Notes: a model not told the origin generated them from the letters alone. A DNA stretch of 64,000 bases from Nitrobacter sp051535215 (GCF_051535215.1 NZ_JBPPLY010000004.1:124001-188000); one strand, 5' to 3'; positions 42,126 through 50,520 are shown, counted from the stretch's first letter. Program-made: numbers and translations.

Positions 42126-42700
42126 TCCGCGTGCTGCTTGCTGTGGTCGGTGGCATCCTGCTTGGCGGCGTCGTGCATCTCGTCAGCGTGCTGGCGCTGC
42201 CGCGGATCGCCTCGCAGGACGCCTATTCGCGGCTGATGGCGATGACCAAGGTGAACGCGGTGACCCCGCTGCCGCCGGCCGATCCCGGCGTTTCGCCGAT
42301 GCCGTTCATGGATCCGGCCTTTGCCGTCGCGGTCTGCCGCTACGACCTGTCCGGCGGATCGATCAAGCTGACAGTGCCGGTAAGCCAGGCCTACACCTCG
42401 GTGTCGTTCTACACCCGCAGCGACGTCGCCTATTACGCCATCAACGACCGTTCCGCCGGACGCAAGGTGATCGAACTCAACCTGATGACCGAAGCCCAGC
42501 ACGCGGAATTGCCCGAGGAGGAGGACGTCACGGCGGCGGATCGGCTCATCATCGATTCGCCCTCGACGACAGGGTTGATCGTGCTGAAGGCCCTGGCGCC
42601 GGAGCCCGGCATGATGGAGCAGGTGAAGGCCTCTCTCGCCGCCGCGACGTGTCGGCTGCAGACCGAACCGCCCATGGTGAAGCCTGAAGCGAAGCGGTAG
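42122..42700 (+). CDS. DUF1254 domain protein
   Basis: 192 residues from ATG at 42122, with GGAGGG at good spacing. Membrane helix at the N-terminus (MIRVLLAVVGGILLGGVVHL), then DAYSRLMAMTKVNAVTPLPP and RYDLSGGSIKLTVPVSQAYT, the DUF1254 core. Translationally coupled to the DUF1214 gene. The two probably form one periplasmic complex. Confidence 0.87.
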   Translation: MIRVLLAVVGGILLGGVVHLVSVLALPRIASQDAYSRLMAMTKVNAVTPLPPADPGVSPMPFMDPAFAVAVCRYDLSGGSIKLTVPVSQAYTSVSFYTRSDVAYYAINDRSAGRKVIELNLMTEAQHAELPEEEDVTAADRLIIDSPSTTGLIVLKALAPEPGMMEQVKASLAAATCRLQTEPPMVKPEAKR

Positions 42701-42749
42701 GCGACGGCGATCGCTGGATCGTTGCATGCTCCAGGTGAACATCTCGATC

Positions 42750-42860
42750 GTCATTGCCGGACTTGGCCGGCAATCCATCCTCCTTGAAGAGAGAGGGATG
42801 CGCGGGTCATAGGCGAGCGAAAGCGACGCCGTTGTTCGAACGGCTATGCCCGCGAATGAC
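42750..42860 (+). repeat. Dispersed palindromic repeat, family F2, best copy
   Basis: Begins GTCATTGCCGGACTTGGCCG, then AATCCATCCTCCTTG, GATGCGCGGGTCATAGGCG, a hairpin CCGTTGTTCGAACGG, and ends GCCCGCGAATGAC. Fills the 167-bp gap between convergent genes. Confidence 0.65.
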
Positions 42861-42867
42861 GCCGGAT

Positions 42868-43740
42868 CTATCCCCGCGTGCGCAGGGCGCGGCCAACCAC
42901 CGGCGCGGCGGTGACCGGAGGGTTGGCCGTCAGCGCCGCAAGCTGTCCTATCAGACGATCGGCATCGGCCGCCACGCCATCCGGCGCTTGAATAACCAGA
43001 TGCTCGAGCGCCCATCTATAGGACGCGATCCGTTGCTCCAGGCACTGCTGCACCCACTGCACGATCAGGGTGTTCTCTTCCATCCGCGCGACGGCGTCCG
43101 AACGCTCGCGTCGCGACAGGTCAGCCACGAGATTCAGACTCGCCTTGCGTTTGCTATCGAGATCAAAGACTTGCCGCGCGGTGTTGAAGAACGGATCGAA
43201 GCGCGTGATATCGTCGCGGACGTCATCGATCAGTTGCGCGTAGCGCGATGCGTGGGACCGGTGCGGCTCATCAATCAACTGCCGGCCGTAGGCGCTGCGG
43301 TCAAATGCGGGTTTCTGCCGCCACGGCGGTGCGAACGGGTCATAGTCACCGAACACGCTCTTCCAGGCCGGCCGCGAATGCGGAGGCTCGACCAGAGGAT
43401 AGGCGAGATCGCGCAACATCCGCTCGGTATCGGTCAACTGGAATCGCGACGGCGGTCGGCCGATGCTGCCGGTCGCTTCCGCGCCCATCCAGCGATGCAT
43501 GTCGTCATTGCGGACGTCCTGGCGAACGCGGCCGAAGTCTCCGCCGCTGCATGCCGCCAGCGTGGTGCCGAGAACTATCAGGGAAATGAGCCGCGGGAGT
43601 AATGAACCTGCTGGCGTCGCGGGAGCCGTTCCGGCATTGACGCGATCAAAACCGGGCTGCAGTCCTTTTATTTGACGCGTTTTCTTAAAGCGAACCGCGA
43701 TCCGCTTCGCTCGAAAACGCTCCAGCGGATTCCCCGGCAT
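42868..43740 (-). CDS. Putative lipoprotein with repeat-derived N-terminus
   Basis: 290 residues. A hydrophobic signal (PRLISLIVLGTTLAAC) with lipobox LAAC sits unusually far in, near residues 48-63. The ~40 residues before it are basic and partly encoded by a family-R repeat (43671-43735), so the true start may be later; no ATG or GTG was found between the repeat and the signal. The mature part is helical with FNTARQVFDLDSKRKASLNL and VARMEENTLIVQWVQQCLEQ. Family not recognised. Confidence 0.68.
   Translation of the reverse strand: MPGNPLERFRAKRIAVRFKKTRQIKGLQPGFDRVNAGTAPATPAGSLLPRLISLIVLGTTLAACSGGDFGRVRQDVRNDDMHRWMGAEATGSIGRPPSRFQLTDTERMLRDLAYPLVEPPHSRPAWKSVFGDYDPFAPPWRQKPAFDRSAYGRQLIDEPHRSHASRYAQLIDDVRDDITRFDPFFNTARQVFDLDSKRKASLNLVADLSRRERSDAVARMEENTLIVQWVQQCLEQRIASYRWALEHLVIQAPDGVAADADRLIGQLAALTANPPVTAAPVVGRALRTRG
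43671..43735 (-). repeat. Internally deleted copy of repeat family R, reverse orientation
   Basis: TTTGACGCGTTTTCTTAAAG then GCGAACCGCGATCCGCTTCG and CTCGAAAACGCTCCAG. The central CTCGGGCTTGACCCGAG hairpin is missing. It overlaps the start of the lipoprotein frame. Confidence 0.5.
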
Positions 43741-43758
43741 CGGCGTCTATCCGAATGA

Positions 43759-44031
43759 TCAGGATCGAGCGCGACGGCGACGACGGCGCCCCGGCGCCGT
43801 GCCCTCCTCGGGACCGTGTCCCCCGCTGGTTTCCTCACTGTCACGGTCGATGCGGATGACCGGCAGAATCACAACGACGCCCATCGCGCGGTCCGCCGCG
43901 CGATCCATCGTTGATCCCGGCCGCGAAGCCGCATCGGCCGGAAACGCGATAACGGTGCCCATCCCCAGTGTCTCCTCGTCCGGCGCCAGACCGATTTCGG
44001 CAGCGCCGCGCCGGGATTTAGAACCGGCCAT
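43759..44031 (-). CDS. Small hypothetical protein
   Basis: 90 residues, MAGSKSRRGAAEIGLAPDEE at the start and an Arg-rich end (GRRRRRRARS). The middle has VVVILPVIRIDRDSE. No known family. Its ATG touches a CtrA-type box (44034-44048), which suggests either cell-cycle control or that the box serves the divergent DUF2336 gene. Confidence 0.6.
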   Translation of the reverse strand: MAGSKSRRGAAEIGLAPDEETLGMGTVIAFPADAASRPGSTMDRAADRAMGVVVILPVIRIDRDSEETSGGHGPEEGTAPGRRRRRRARS

Positions 44032-44033
44032 GG

Positions 44034-44048
44034 TTAACGGCCTGTTAA
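44034..44048. promoter_or_regulatory. CtrA-type binding box
   Basis: TTAA-CGGCCTG-TTAA, a perfect TTAA-N7-TTAA match; on the minus strand it extends to TTAACCAT. Lies 52 bp upstream of the DUF2336 gene and immediately before the divergent small gene. Confidence 0.7.
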
Positions 44049-44099
44049 AGCCGGCTCGCTAGATTGAGACCAATCGTTCTCAGCAAGCCCTGCGCCGAC

Positions 44100-45062
44100 A
44101 TGACTTCACTTCAGATGTTTCCCGGCTTCGACGGATTGTTGACGCTGTCCCGCAGGGAAGGCGTCGACATCCGTCCGACTCTGCTGCGGGTTCTGACCGA
44201 CCTGTACGTGCAGACTGCCGCGCACACCGCCGAGGAGGAGCAACACTTCGTCGAGCTCACCTCGCGCCTGATCGATCAGGTCGACGACGCCACCCGTGCC
44301 GCGGTGCGCGCCCGCCTGTCGATCTATCCTCAGACACCGGCGGCGATCATGAACAAGCTCCGGCTTCATGCGGCCGCTCAGCCGCGAGCGACCAAAACTG
44401 CGCCGCCCTCGCCGCCGGCCTTTTCGCCGGCTGCGGAGACAAAGCCCCAGGCTATCGCGACACTGTCGATGGAGCCTCGCGACGGCTCCGAAATCAGCCA
44501 GATGTTCTTCGCCGCGAACGCCAGGGACCGCGCCCTGATCCTGCAGAATCTGGCGACCGCGCCGCTGCGGCCGTCGCCGCGCATCCATCCGTCGCGGGCC
44601 GCGCGGGCGATCGAGACCCTTCACATGGCCGCATTTGCATCCGACGTCGACAACTTCGTGACCGAACTCGGCGAGACGCTTATCCTTCCCGCCCGGACCG
44701 CCGAACGAGTGGTGAAGGATCCGGGAGGCGAACCGCTCGCCTGCGCCGTCAAGGTCATCGGCATGTCCTCGAAAATCTACCAGCAGATTCTACTGTTTCT
44801 CGATCCGGCCATCGGCACGTCCGTCATCGCGGTGTATCGGCTGTCGCGGCTCTACGACCTGCTCGACGAACGCTCCGCGCGGATCCTGCTGGCGGCCTGG
44901 CGCGGAGCGACGATGTCCGAAGTGCGGGCCAAATACCGCCCCGCGCTCTATCATGAAGAACGCCACCGCGCCCGCGCGGTCCCAGCGCAGACCCATCCTG
45001 ACGGCGCACAGCCCGGAACGACTCCACTTCGCTGGAACGGCCGCGACGGATCGGGCGGCTAG
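44100..45062 (+). CDS. DUF2336 domain protein
   Basis: 320 residues from MTSLQMFPGFDGLLTLSRRE at 44100. Helical-repeat type protein: LYVQTAAHTAEEEQHFVELT, VRARLSIYPQTPAAIMNKL, then an Ala/Pro linker and a second helical half (YKQILLF-like SKIYQQILLFLDPAIGTSVI; LYDLLDERSARILLAAWRGA). DUF2336 proteins are common in rhizobia and have no firm function. The CtrA-type box upstream suggests cell-cycle or motility control. Confidence 0.85.
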   Translation: MTSLQMFPGFDGLLTLSRREGVDIRPTLLRVLTDLYVQTAAHTAEEEQHFVELTSRLIDQVDDATRAAVRARLSIYPQTPAAIMNKLRLHAAAQPRATKTAPPSPPAFSPAAETKPQAIATLSMEPRDGSEISQMFFAANARDRALILQNLATAPLRPSPRIHPSRAARAIETLHMAAFASDVDNFVTELGETLILPARTAERVVKDPGGEPLACAVKVIGMSSKIYQQILLFLDPAIGTSVIAVYRLSRLYDLLDERSARILLAAWRGATMSEVRAKYRPALYHEERHRARAVPAQTHPDGAQPGTTPLRWNGRDGSGG

Positions 45063-45065
45063 AGC

Positions 45066-45092
45066 CTCGCTTCTGATTCCATCAGAAGCGAG
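45066..45092. terminator. Strong hairpin between convergent genes
   Basis: Perfect 12-bp stem CTCGCTTCTGAT/ATCAGAAGCGAG with a 3-nt loop, 3 bp after the DUF2336 stop and 10 bp before the cckA stop. No T-run follows on either strand. It resembles the 3' hairpin of repeat family R and probably ends both transcripts. Confidence 0.55.
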
Positions 45093-45102
45093 AAGGTCCA
45101 TA

Positions 45103-47658
45103 TTACGTCGACGCCATCGTCTCCTTGACCTTCGCAACCAGCGCGCTGAGCGCGAAGGGTTTTGCGAGGAAGGCGAACTGCTCGTTCTCCGGCAGACTCT
45201 TGTCGAACGCTTCTTCGGCATAGCCCGACACGAAGATGATCTTGAGATCGGGGTTGCGCTTGCGCATTTCGCGCAATAGCGCGGGGCCGTCCATCTCCGG
45301 CATCACCACATCCGAGACGACGAGATCGACGGCGCCGTTCTTCTCGTCGAATGCCTCCAGCGCCTCGATGCCATTGGCGGCCTCGATGACGCTGTAACCG
45401 CGTGAGCGCAGACCGCGCGCATTCAGCGAACGCAGGCCGTCTTCGTCCTCGACCAGCAGAATGGTGCCCTGCCCGGTCAGGTCGCCGGACGTAGGCTTGG
45501 CCGGAGTGGACGAGTCCCTTGAAGACCCGCCGGCTGCGGCTTCGGGCCGGGCATCCGTCTCGGGATGATGCCGCGGCAGGAAGATGCGGAACGTGGTCCC
45601 CTCGCCCGCCCTGGAATCGACGTAGATGAAGCCGCCGGTTTGCTTGACGATCCCGTAGACCGTCGACAGTCCGAGCCCCGTGCCCTTGCCCACCTCCTTG
45701 GTGGAAAAAAACGGCTCAAAGATTTTATCGACGATGTCGGGCGGGATGCCGGTCCCGGTGTCGCTGACCTCGACCAGCACGTAATCGGCGGCCGGCATTC
45801 CCTTGTGGCCGAACGTCGCGACCTCAGCCGCCGCGACATTGGCGGTGCGGATCGCGAGCTTGCCGCCGTTCGGCATGGCGTCCCGTGCGTTGACCACGAG
45901 GTTGACGATCACCTGCTCAAACTGCGAGACGTCAGCCTTGACCGGCCACAGGTCGCGCCCATGCACGACTCCAGGGAACGTGACTTTCTCGCCGATCAGG
46001 CGCTTGAGCAGCATGCCGATGTCGCTCAGGGTGTCGCCGAGATCGAGCACCTTCGGCTGCAAGGTCTGCCGACGCGAGAACGCCAGAAGCTGCCGCACCA
46101 GCGCCGCGGCGCGGTTGGCGTTCTGCTTGATCTGCATGATGTCCTGGAACGACGGATCGGTCGGTTTGTGCGCATTCAGCAGGAAGTCGTTGGCCATCAT
46201 GATCGCGGACAGCACATTGTTGAAATCATGCGCGATGCCGCCGGCAAGCTGGCCGACCGATTCCATCTTCTGCGACTGATTGATCTGGTTTTCCAGCGTT
46301 CGTCGCTCGGTCGTCTCCAGCACGTACACGATCGCCGCCTCAGCGTCGCGATCGTCGTCCTCCACCGCAGTGACGAAAAACTGCCCCCAGCGCTCGCGCG
46401 CGCCGACGAGCATCAACTCCACCGGCGGAATATCTCCCTGCCCGTCCGCCGCGGCATGAATGGCCGCGCTCAACTGACTGCGATCGCGCTCGTTGACCGC
46501 GGCAAGAATCGATTTGGCCGTCGCGCCGTCAGAGCTGAGACTTTGCGCAAGCTTCGCGAAGCGCGCGTTGGCTCGACCCACAGCGCCGGACTTGTCGACG
46601 GTCGCGATCGCCATCGGCGTATGATCGAAGAAGCGCATGAAGCGCACTTCCGCCGCGCGCTGCGGATCCACGCGCTCGTCACGGGCGCGGCTGATCACCA
46701 GCGTCCGGGAGGGACCGGGCACGCCGTCGGCGCCGAACGCCAGCTTGTGATAAAGGCGCGCAGGCATGGTCTTGCCGTTGCGCATCCGCAGGTCGACATC
46801 GAAAACTTCGGTTTTGACTTCGCCGGGCGCCGCGACGATCGACGTCAGCAAAGCCGCGCCGTCGCCGGAGACGACATCGGTGAGTTTCAGGCCGCCCGAA
46901 CCGATCTCCGCAAGATCGTGATCCAGCCAGTTGGCCAGCGTCGCGTTGACGTAGGCGAGATCGCCCGACGGATTGACCGAAAAGAAACCGCATGGCGCAT
47001 GATCAAGATATTCGATCGCATGGCGCAACTCCTGGAAGACGTCTTCCTGCCGCTCGCGGTCGCGGGTGATGTCGGCAATCGACCACACCGCATGTCGGGA
47101 CTGTCTCTTCGCCTGTCCGAGCGGGCGGACCCGCAGCCGCAGCCAGCGACCGTGCTCGCCATCGGCGGCGGCGACGCGCACCTCTTCCTGCTGGCGCTTG
47201 CCTTCGCGCGCGGCCTTCAGCAGACGGAACACCGCCTCGGAAACGTCCGGGTTGCCGATGAAGACGCGCTCCACCGGCCGCACATCCTGCATCGAGGTGG
47301 CGCCCGTCAGGGTGAGATAGGCAGAGTTGGCATAAACGATGTGCCCGCCGGCGTCGGTGATCGCGACGCCGTCGAAGGCGTGATCGACGACCGGGCGCAT
47401 CAGTGGATCATCGGCAGTGCGATCGGCGAAGCGGACGATGCCGGCCGCGAATGCGAACAGCGTGAACAGGCCGACCATCGCCAGTAGCGCCAGCAGTGCC
47501 AGAATATAAGGCTGGGCGTTGGCATGACCGAGCGTCATGAATCCCACGGCGGCCGCGACGATTGCGCCCGCGACCAGCAGGACCAGCAGGATGCTGCCGC
47601 TCCGCCGCGCCGGTTCCTGCGCGACCTGCGGCGAATCGATATCGTGATTGGAGGTCAT
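45103..47658 (-). CDS. cckA: Cell-cycle hybrid histidine kinase CckA
   Basis: 851 residues. Two membrane helices (22-42, 50-75), tandem PAS domains (about 85-200, 210-325 and 335-450), DHp with LAGGIAHDFNNVLSA (H477), ATPase with VVNARDAM and GTGLGLSTVYGIVKQTGGFI, and a C-terminal receiver with D783 in LVVSDVVMPEMDG. This is the CckA layout; in the family it feeds phosphate via ChpT to CtrA. CtrA-type boxes occur elsewhere in the window. It lies downstream of flhB on the same strand, a common arrangement in this group. Confidence 0.95.
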   Translation of the reverse strand: MTSNHDIDSPQVAQEPARRSGSILLVLLVAGAIVAAAVGFMTLGHANAQPYILALLALLAMVGLFTLFAFAAGIVRFADRTADDPLMRPVVDHAFDGVAITDAGGHIVYANSAYLTLTGATSMQDVRPVERVFIGNPDVSEAVFRLLKAAREGKRQQEEVRVAAADGEHGRWLRLRVRPLGQAKRQSRHAVWSIADITRDRERQEDVFQELRHAIEYLDHAPCGFFSVNPSGDLAYVNATLANWLDHDLAEIGSGGLKLTDVVSGDGAALLTSIVAAPGEVKTEVFDVDLRMRNGKTMPARLYHKLAFGADGVPGPSRTLVISRARDERVDPQRAAEVRFMRFFDHTPMAIATVDKSGAVGRANARFAKLAQSLSSDGATAKSILAAVNERDRSQLSAAIHAAADGQGDIPPVELMLVGARERWGQFFVTAVEDDDRDAEAAIVYVLETTERRTLENQINQSQKMESVGQLAGGIAHDFNNVLSAIMMANDFLLNAHKPTDPSFQDIMQIKQNANRAAALVRQLLAFSRRQTLQPKVLDLGDTLSDIGMLLKRLIGEKVTFPGVVHGRDLWPVKADVSQFEQVIVNLVVNARDAMPNGGKLAIRTANVAAAEVATFGHKGMPAADYVLVEVSDTGTGIPPDIVDKIFEPFFSTKEVGKGTGLGLSTVYGIVKQTGGFIYVDSRAGEGTTFRIFLPRHHPETDARPEAAAGGSSRDSSTPAKPTSGDLTGQGTILLVEDEDGLRSLNARGLRSRGYSVIEAANGIEALEAFDEKNGAVDLVVSDVVMPEMDGPALLREMRKRNPDLKIIFVSGYAEEAFDKSLPENEQFAFLAKPFALSALVAKVKETMAST

Positions 47659-47811
47659 GGCATCCGGCGGGGCCTGTCACAGCGGGCGCGGAATACGCGT
47701 GCGCCGGGCCCTGAGTGCCTGAATCGGACCCGGCAGCGCAAGCACCTCATGGGCTCATTTCCCGCCATTTTCCCCGTCCGGATACCCTATTCCGGACATC
47801 CTAAGCCGGCA

Positions 47812-48891
47812 TCACGCGCGGCGCCCCGCAAAGCCGCGCTTCAGGCCCATGACATAACCGATGATTTCGGCGACCGCGTGATAGTGCTCCGCCGGTATCT
47901 CGTCATCGACCTTGACGGTGGCATACAGCGCGCGGGCCAGCGGCACGTTTTCGACGATCGGAATGTCGTGTTCGCGGGCGATTTCCCTGATCTTGAGCGC
48001 GATGTTGTCCATGCCCTTGGCCACACAGACCGGCGCCGACATGCCGCGCTCGTAGGACAGCGCGACAGAATAGTGCGTCGGGTTGGTGATGATGACCGAG
48101 GCCTTCGGCACCGCGGCCATCATGCGCTTCTTCATGCGCACGGCCCGCAACTGCCTGATCCGGGCCTTGATGTGCGGATCGCCTTCCGACTGCTTGAATT
48201 CCTCCTTGATCTCCCGCAGCGACATCTTCTGCCGTTCGAACCACTGCCGGTACTGCAGCAGGTAGTCTGCGATCGCGACCAGCGCGAGCATCCCGACCAC
48301 CGCCCCGAGCAATTGCAGAGTCAGGGTTCTGGTGGTGCCGAGGATGGCGTTCGGATCGAGCCGCACCATGGCGTCGAGCCGCGAGCGCTCGGGCCACAAC
48401 ACCGCCGTCATGACCGCGCCGAGCGCCAGCACCTTGAAAAGTCCCTTGGCGAAGTTCGCGGCCGCCTGCTTGCCGAAAATCCGCTTGGCGCCGGACACCA
48501 CCGAAATCTTGCTGAGCTTCGGCTTCAGCGCCTCCCCTGACCAGACGAAGCGGTGCTGGACGATATTGCCGGCAACGGCGGCCAGCACCAGCATCAGCAG
48601 CGGCACGCCGAGCGCGGCGACAAGCACGTATTCGATCTGCACGGCCAGCGCCAGCAGACCAGGGCCGTCGGTCCGGATCTGCCAGGAGTTGGCGATCAGG
48701 TTGCGCAGCGGCATCTCGAATCCGCCGCCGACGGAGCCCGCGAAGGTCGACAGCACCAGCGTCGCGCCGGCGATCACGAACCAGGTATTGACCTCCTGGC
48801 TCTTGACGACGTCGCCGCGCTCGATCGCGTCGTCGAGACGTTTTTGCGTCGGGTCTTCTGTCTTTTCGGTATCGTCGCTCTCGTCGGCCAT
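47812..48891 (-). CDS. flhB: Flagellar export apparatus protein FlhB
   Basis: 359 residues. MADESDDTEKTEDPTQKRLD, four membrane helices, and the autocleavage motif NPTH in VIITNPTHYSVAL with downstream APVCVAKGMDNIALKIREIA. Switches export from rod/hook to filament substrates after cleavage. In most genomes it follows fliR closely; here a 505-bp palindrome array separates them. Confidence 0.96.
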   Translation of the reverse strand: MADESDDTEKTEDPTQKRLDDAIERGDVVKSQEVNTWFVIAGATLVLSTFAGSVGGGFEMPLRNLIANSWQIRTDGPGLLALAVQIEYVLVAALGVPLLMLVLAAVAGNIVQHRFVWSGEALKPKLSKISVVSGAKRIFGKQAAANFAKGLFKVLALGAVMTAVLWPERSRLDAMVRLDPNAILGTTRTLTLQLLGAVVGMLALVAIADYLLQYRQWFERQKMSLREIKEEFKQSEGDPHIKARIRQLRAVRMKKRMMAAVPKASVIITNPTHYSVALSYERGMSAPVCVAKGMDNIALKIREIAREHDIPIVENVPLARALYATVKVDDEIPAEHYHAVAEIIGYVMGLKRGFAGRRA

Positions 48892-48904
48892 CGTCGCTGC
48901 GTCC

Positions 48905-49070
48905 TAGTGTCCCGATTCCGAAGTTCGCATACGCTCGCAACAACCTTTGATGCGAATTTCGGAATCAAAGGGACACTACCAACTTTATGATTCTAGTGTG
49001 GTTTGGGTTCAGAAGTTGGCTTGACGGACTCGCAGAGACACTGAGAGCGAACTTCTGAACCACCACACTA
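48905..49070. repeat. Composite palindrome unit 1 (hairpins A and B)
   Basis: Hairpin A: outer arms TAGTGTCC (48905-48912) and GGACACTA (48971-48978), inner 16-nt arms ATTCCGAAGTTCGCAT (48915-48930) with partner at 48950-48965, one mismatch. Spacer CCAACTTTATGATTC. Hairpin B: outer arms TAGTGTGGT (48994-49002) and ACCACACTA (49062-49070), inner 16-nt arms GGTTCAGAAGTTGGCT (49006-49021) with partner 49046-49061, one mismatch. Alternative pairing CCTTTGAT (48944-48951) with ATCAAAGG (48964-48971) is also possible. Confidence 0.93.
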
Positions 49071-49236
49071 GTGGTCCAATTCTAACATTTGCATCCTGTT
49101 GCCGCAGGGAGTTCTTGCAAATGTTAGAATCAAAGGACCACTAGCAACTATCAGGTTTCTAGTGGAGTTTTGAATTTGACATTCGCCTGACAGGTTCGCT
49201 GCAAAGTGGGTAGCGAATGTCAAATTCACTCCACTA
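49069..49236. repeat. Composite palindrome unit 2 (hairpins C and D)
   Basis: Hairpin C: outer TAGTGGTCC (49069-49077)/GGACCACTA (49135-49143), inner ATTCTAACATTTGCA (49079-49093) with a perfect partner at 49116-49130. Spacer GCAACTATCAGGTTTC. Hairpin D: outer TAGTGGAGT (49160-49168)/ACTCCACTA (49228-49236), inner GAATTTGACATTCGC (49172-49186) with a perfect partner at 49213-49227. Stems share layout but not sequence with unit 1. Confidence 0.93.
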
Positions 49237-49399
49237 GTGTCCCGATTCCGAAGTTCGCATACCCTTGCAGCAACCTTTGATGCGAACTTCGGAATCAAAG
49301 GGGCACTAGTAACTTTATGATTCTAGTGTGGTTTAGGTTCGGAAGTTCGCTTGACGGACTCGATTGGGCAATGAAGCGAACTTCTGAACCACCACACTA
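49235..49399. repeat. Composite palindrome unit 3 (hairpins A' and B')
   Basis: Near-copy of unit 1. A': outer TAGTGTCC (49235-49242)/GGGCACTA (49301-49308, one mismatch), inner arms 49245-49260 and 49280-49295, perfect. Spacer GTAACTTTATGATTC. B': outer TAGTGTGGT (49324-49332)/ACCACACTA (49391-49399), inner arms 49336-49351 and 49375-49390, one mismatch. Its last CTA is the fliR stop codon in reverse. Confidence 0.93.
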
Positions 49400-50167
49400 G
49401 TTCGACAACGTCAGATCGCGCATCACGCCGATAAAATAATCCATGTAGGTCCCCATCATGGACACCAGCACGGCGGCGAGAATCATGAAGCCGATGAGAA
49501 TCGAGAGCGGCACGCCGATGAAATAGACCTGCATCTGCGGCATCAGCCGCGCCAGCACGCCCAGCCCGATATTGAAAACCAGCCCGAAAACCAGAAACGG
49601 CGCCGACAGTTGCAGGCCGATCTTGAAAGCAGCAGCGAAGGCCCGCGTGGCCAGCGCCGCCACGTCGCCGCTCGGCATCAGTTCGCCCGGCGAGAAAATC
49701 CTGTAGCTCTCGTTCAGCGCGGTGATGACCAGATAGTGTGTGTCGGTCGCGAACAGAATCGCGATGCCAAGCAGCGTCAGGAAGTTGCCCATCAGTGCGC
49801 CTTGCTGCCCCTGGGTCGGATCGATCGACGTAACGAATCCAAGCCCCAGTTGCTGCGCAATGATCGAGCCCGCGACCTGCAGCGCCGCGAGCGTGACGCG
49901 CGCAGTGGCACCCAGCACCACGCCGATGATGATCTCATGCACCAGCAGGACCGCCAGCGGCGCGGCCGACTGCAGGTCGACGTGATAGGCGGCACGATGC
50001 AGCGGCAGGATAATGAGAGTCAGAAGCAGGGCGATGGCGAGCTTGACCCGGACCGGAATGAAGACCTCGCCGAAGCCCGGCAACAGCATCACCATCGCGC
50101 CGATGCGGGCAAACACCAGCATGAAGGCGGCGCCAAGAGCGGGCAGAAGCGAGATATCGATACGCAT
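49397..50167 (-). CDS. fliR: Flagellar export apparatus protein FliR
   Basis: 256 residues, about six membrane helices: FARIGAMVMLLPGFGEVFIP, AQQLGLGFVTSIDPTQGQQG and a C-terminal VLARLMPQMQVYFIGVPLSI with a usual length for the family. Its TAG stop is supplied by the end of the palindrome array, so the last residues (LTLSN) may have been changed by the insertion. Confidence 0.95.
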   Translation of the reverse strand: MRIDISLLPALGAAFMLVFARIGAMVMLLPGFGEVFIPVRVKLAIALLLTLIILPLHRAAYHVDLQSAAPLAVLLVHEIIIGVVLGATARVTLAALQVAGSIIAQQLGLGFVTSIDPTQGQQGALMGNFLTLLGIAILFATDTHYLVITALNESYRIFSPGELMPSGDVAALATRAFAAAFKIGLQLSAPFLVFGLVFNIGLGVLARLMPQMQVYFIGVPLSILIGFMILAAVLVSMMGTYMDYFIGVMRDLTLSN

Positions 50168-50256
50168 GATGCCCTTGAGGTGCTATCCCGACATTCTCGT
50201 CGGGAACTTGCAGCGAGCGGATCGCGATACCGCATCCACCCCAGCGATCTTGTGCA

Positions 50257-50520
50257 TCAACCGCCGATGATTCGCGACGAAATCCGTATCATTTCGGCGT
50301 GCAGCGCATCGGCCATGAACGGCAGCGCCAGCACCAGCGTTACGAAAATGGCCAGGATCTTCGGCACGAACACCAGTGTCTGCTCCTGGATCTGCGTCAA
50401 CGCCTGTATCAGCGAAATGGCGACGCCGACGATCAGGCCGACGCCGAGCAGAGGCGCCGAGACCAGAACGATGGTCCAGATCGCATCGCGCGCGATATCC
50501 AGTGTTTCAGCGCCGGTCAT
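50257..50520 (-). CDS. fliQ: Flagellar export apparatus protein FliQ
   Basis: 87 residues from MTGAETLDIARDAIWTIVLV at 50520; GGGAG lies 6 nt upstream of this ATG, which selects it over the ATG at 50526 and the long open frame. Two membrane helices; LISLIQALTQIQEQTL-type motif present. Forms the export gate with FliP and FliR. 89 bp upstream of fliR. Confidence 0.95.
   Translation of the reverse strand: MTGAETLDIARDAIWTIVLVSAPLLGVGLIVGVAISLIQALTQIQEQTLVFVPKILAIFVTLVLALPFMADALHAEMIRISSRIIGG

Noticed and set aside
45565..47487. 640-residue plus-strand open frame opposite cckA
   Set aside because: Composition is typical of an antisense shadow; the CckA domains on the other strand explain the DNA.
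48905..49399. Palindrome array read as a CRISPR array
   Set aside because: The repeats are long inverted repeats of different sequence, not short identical direct repeats with unique spacers, and no cas genes are near.
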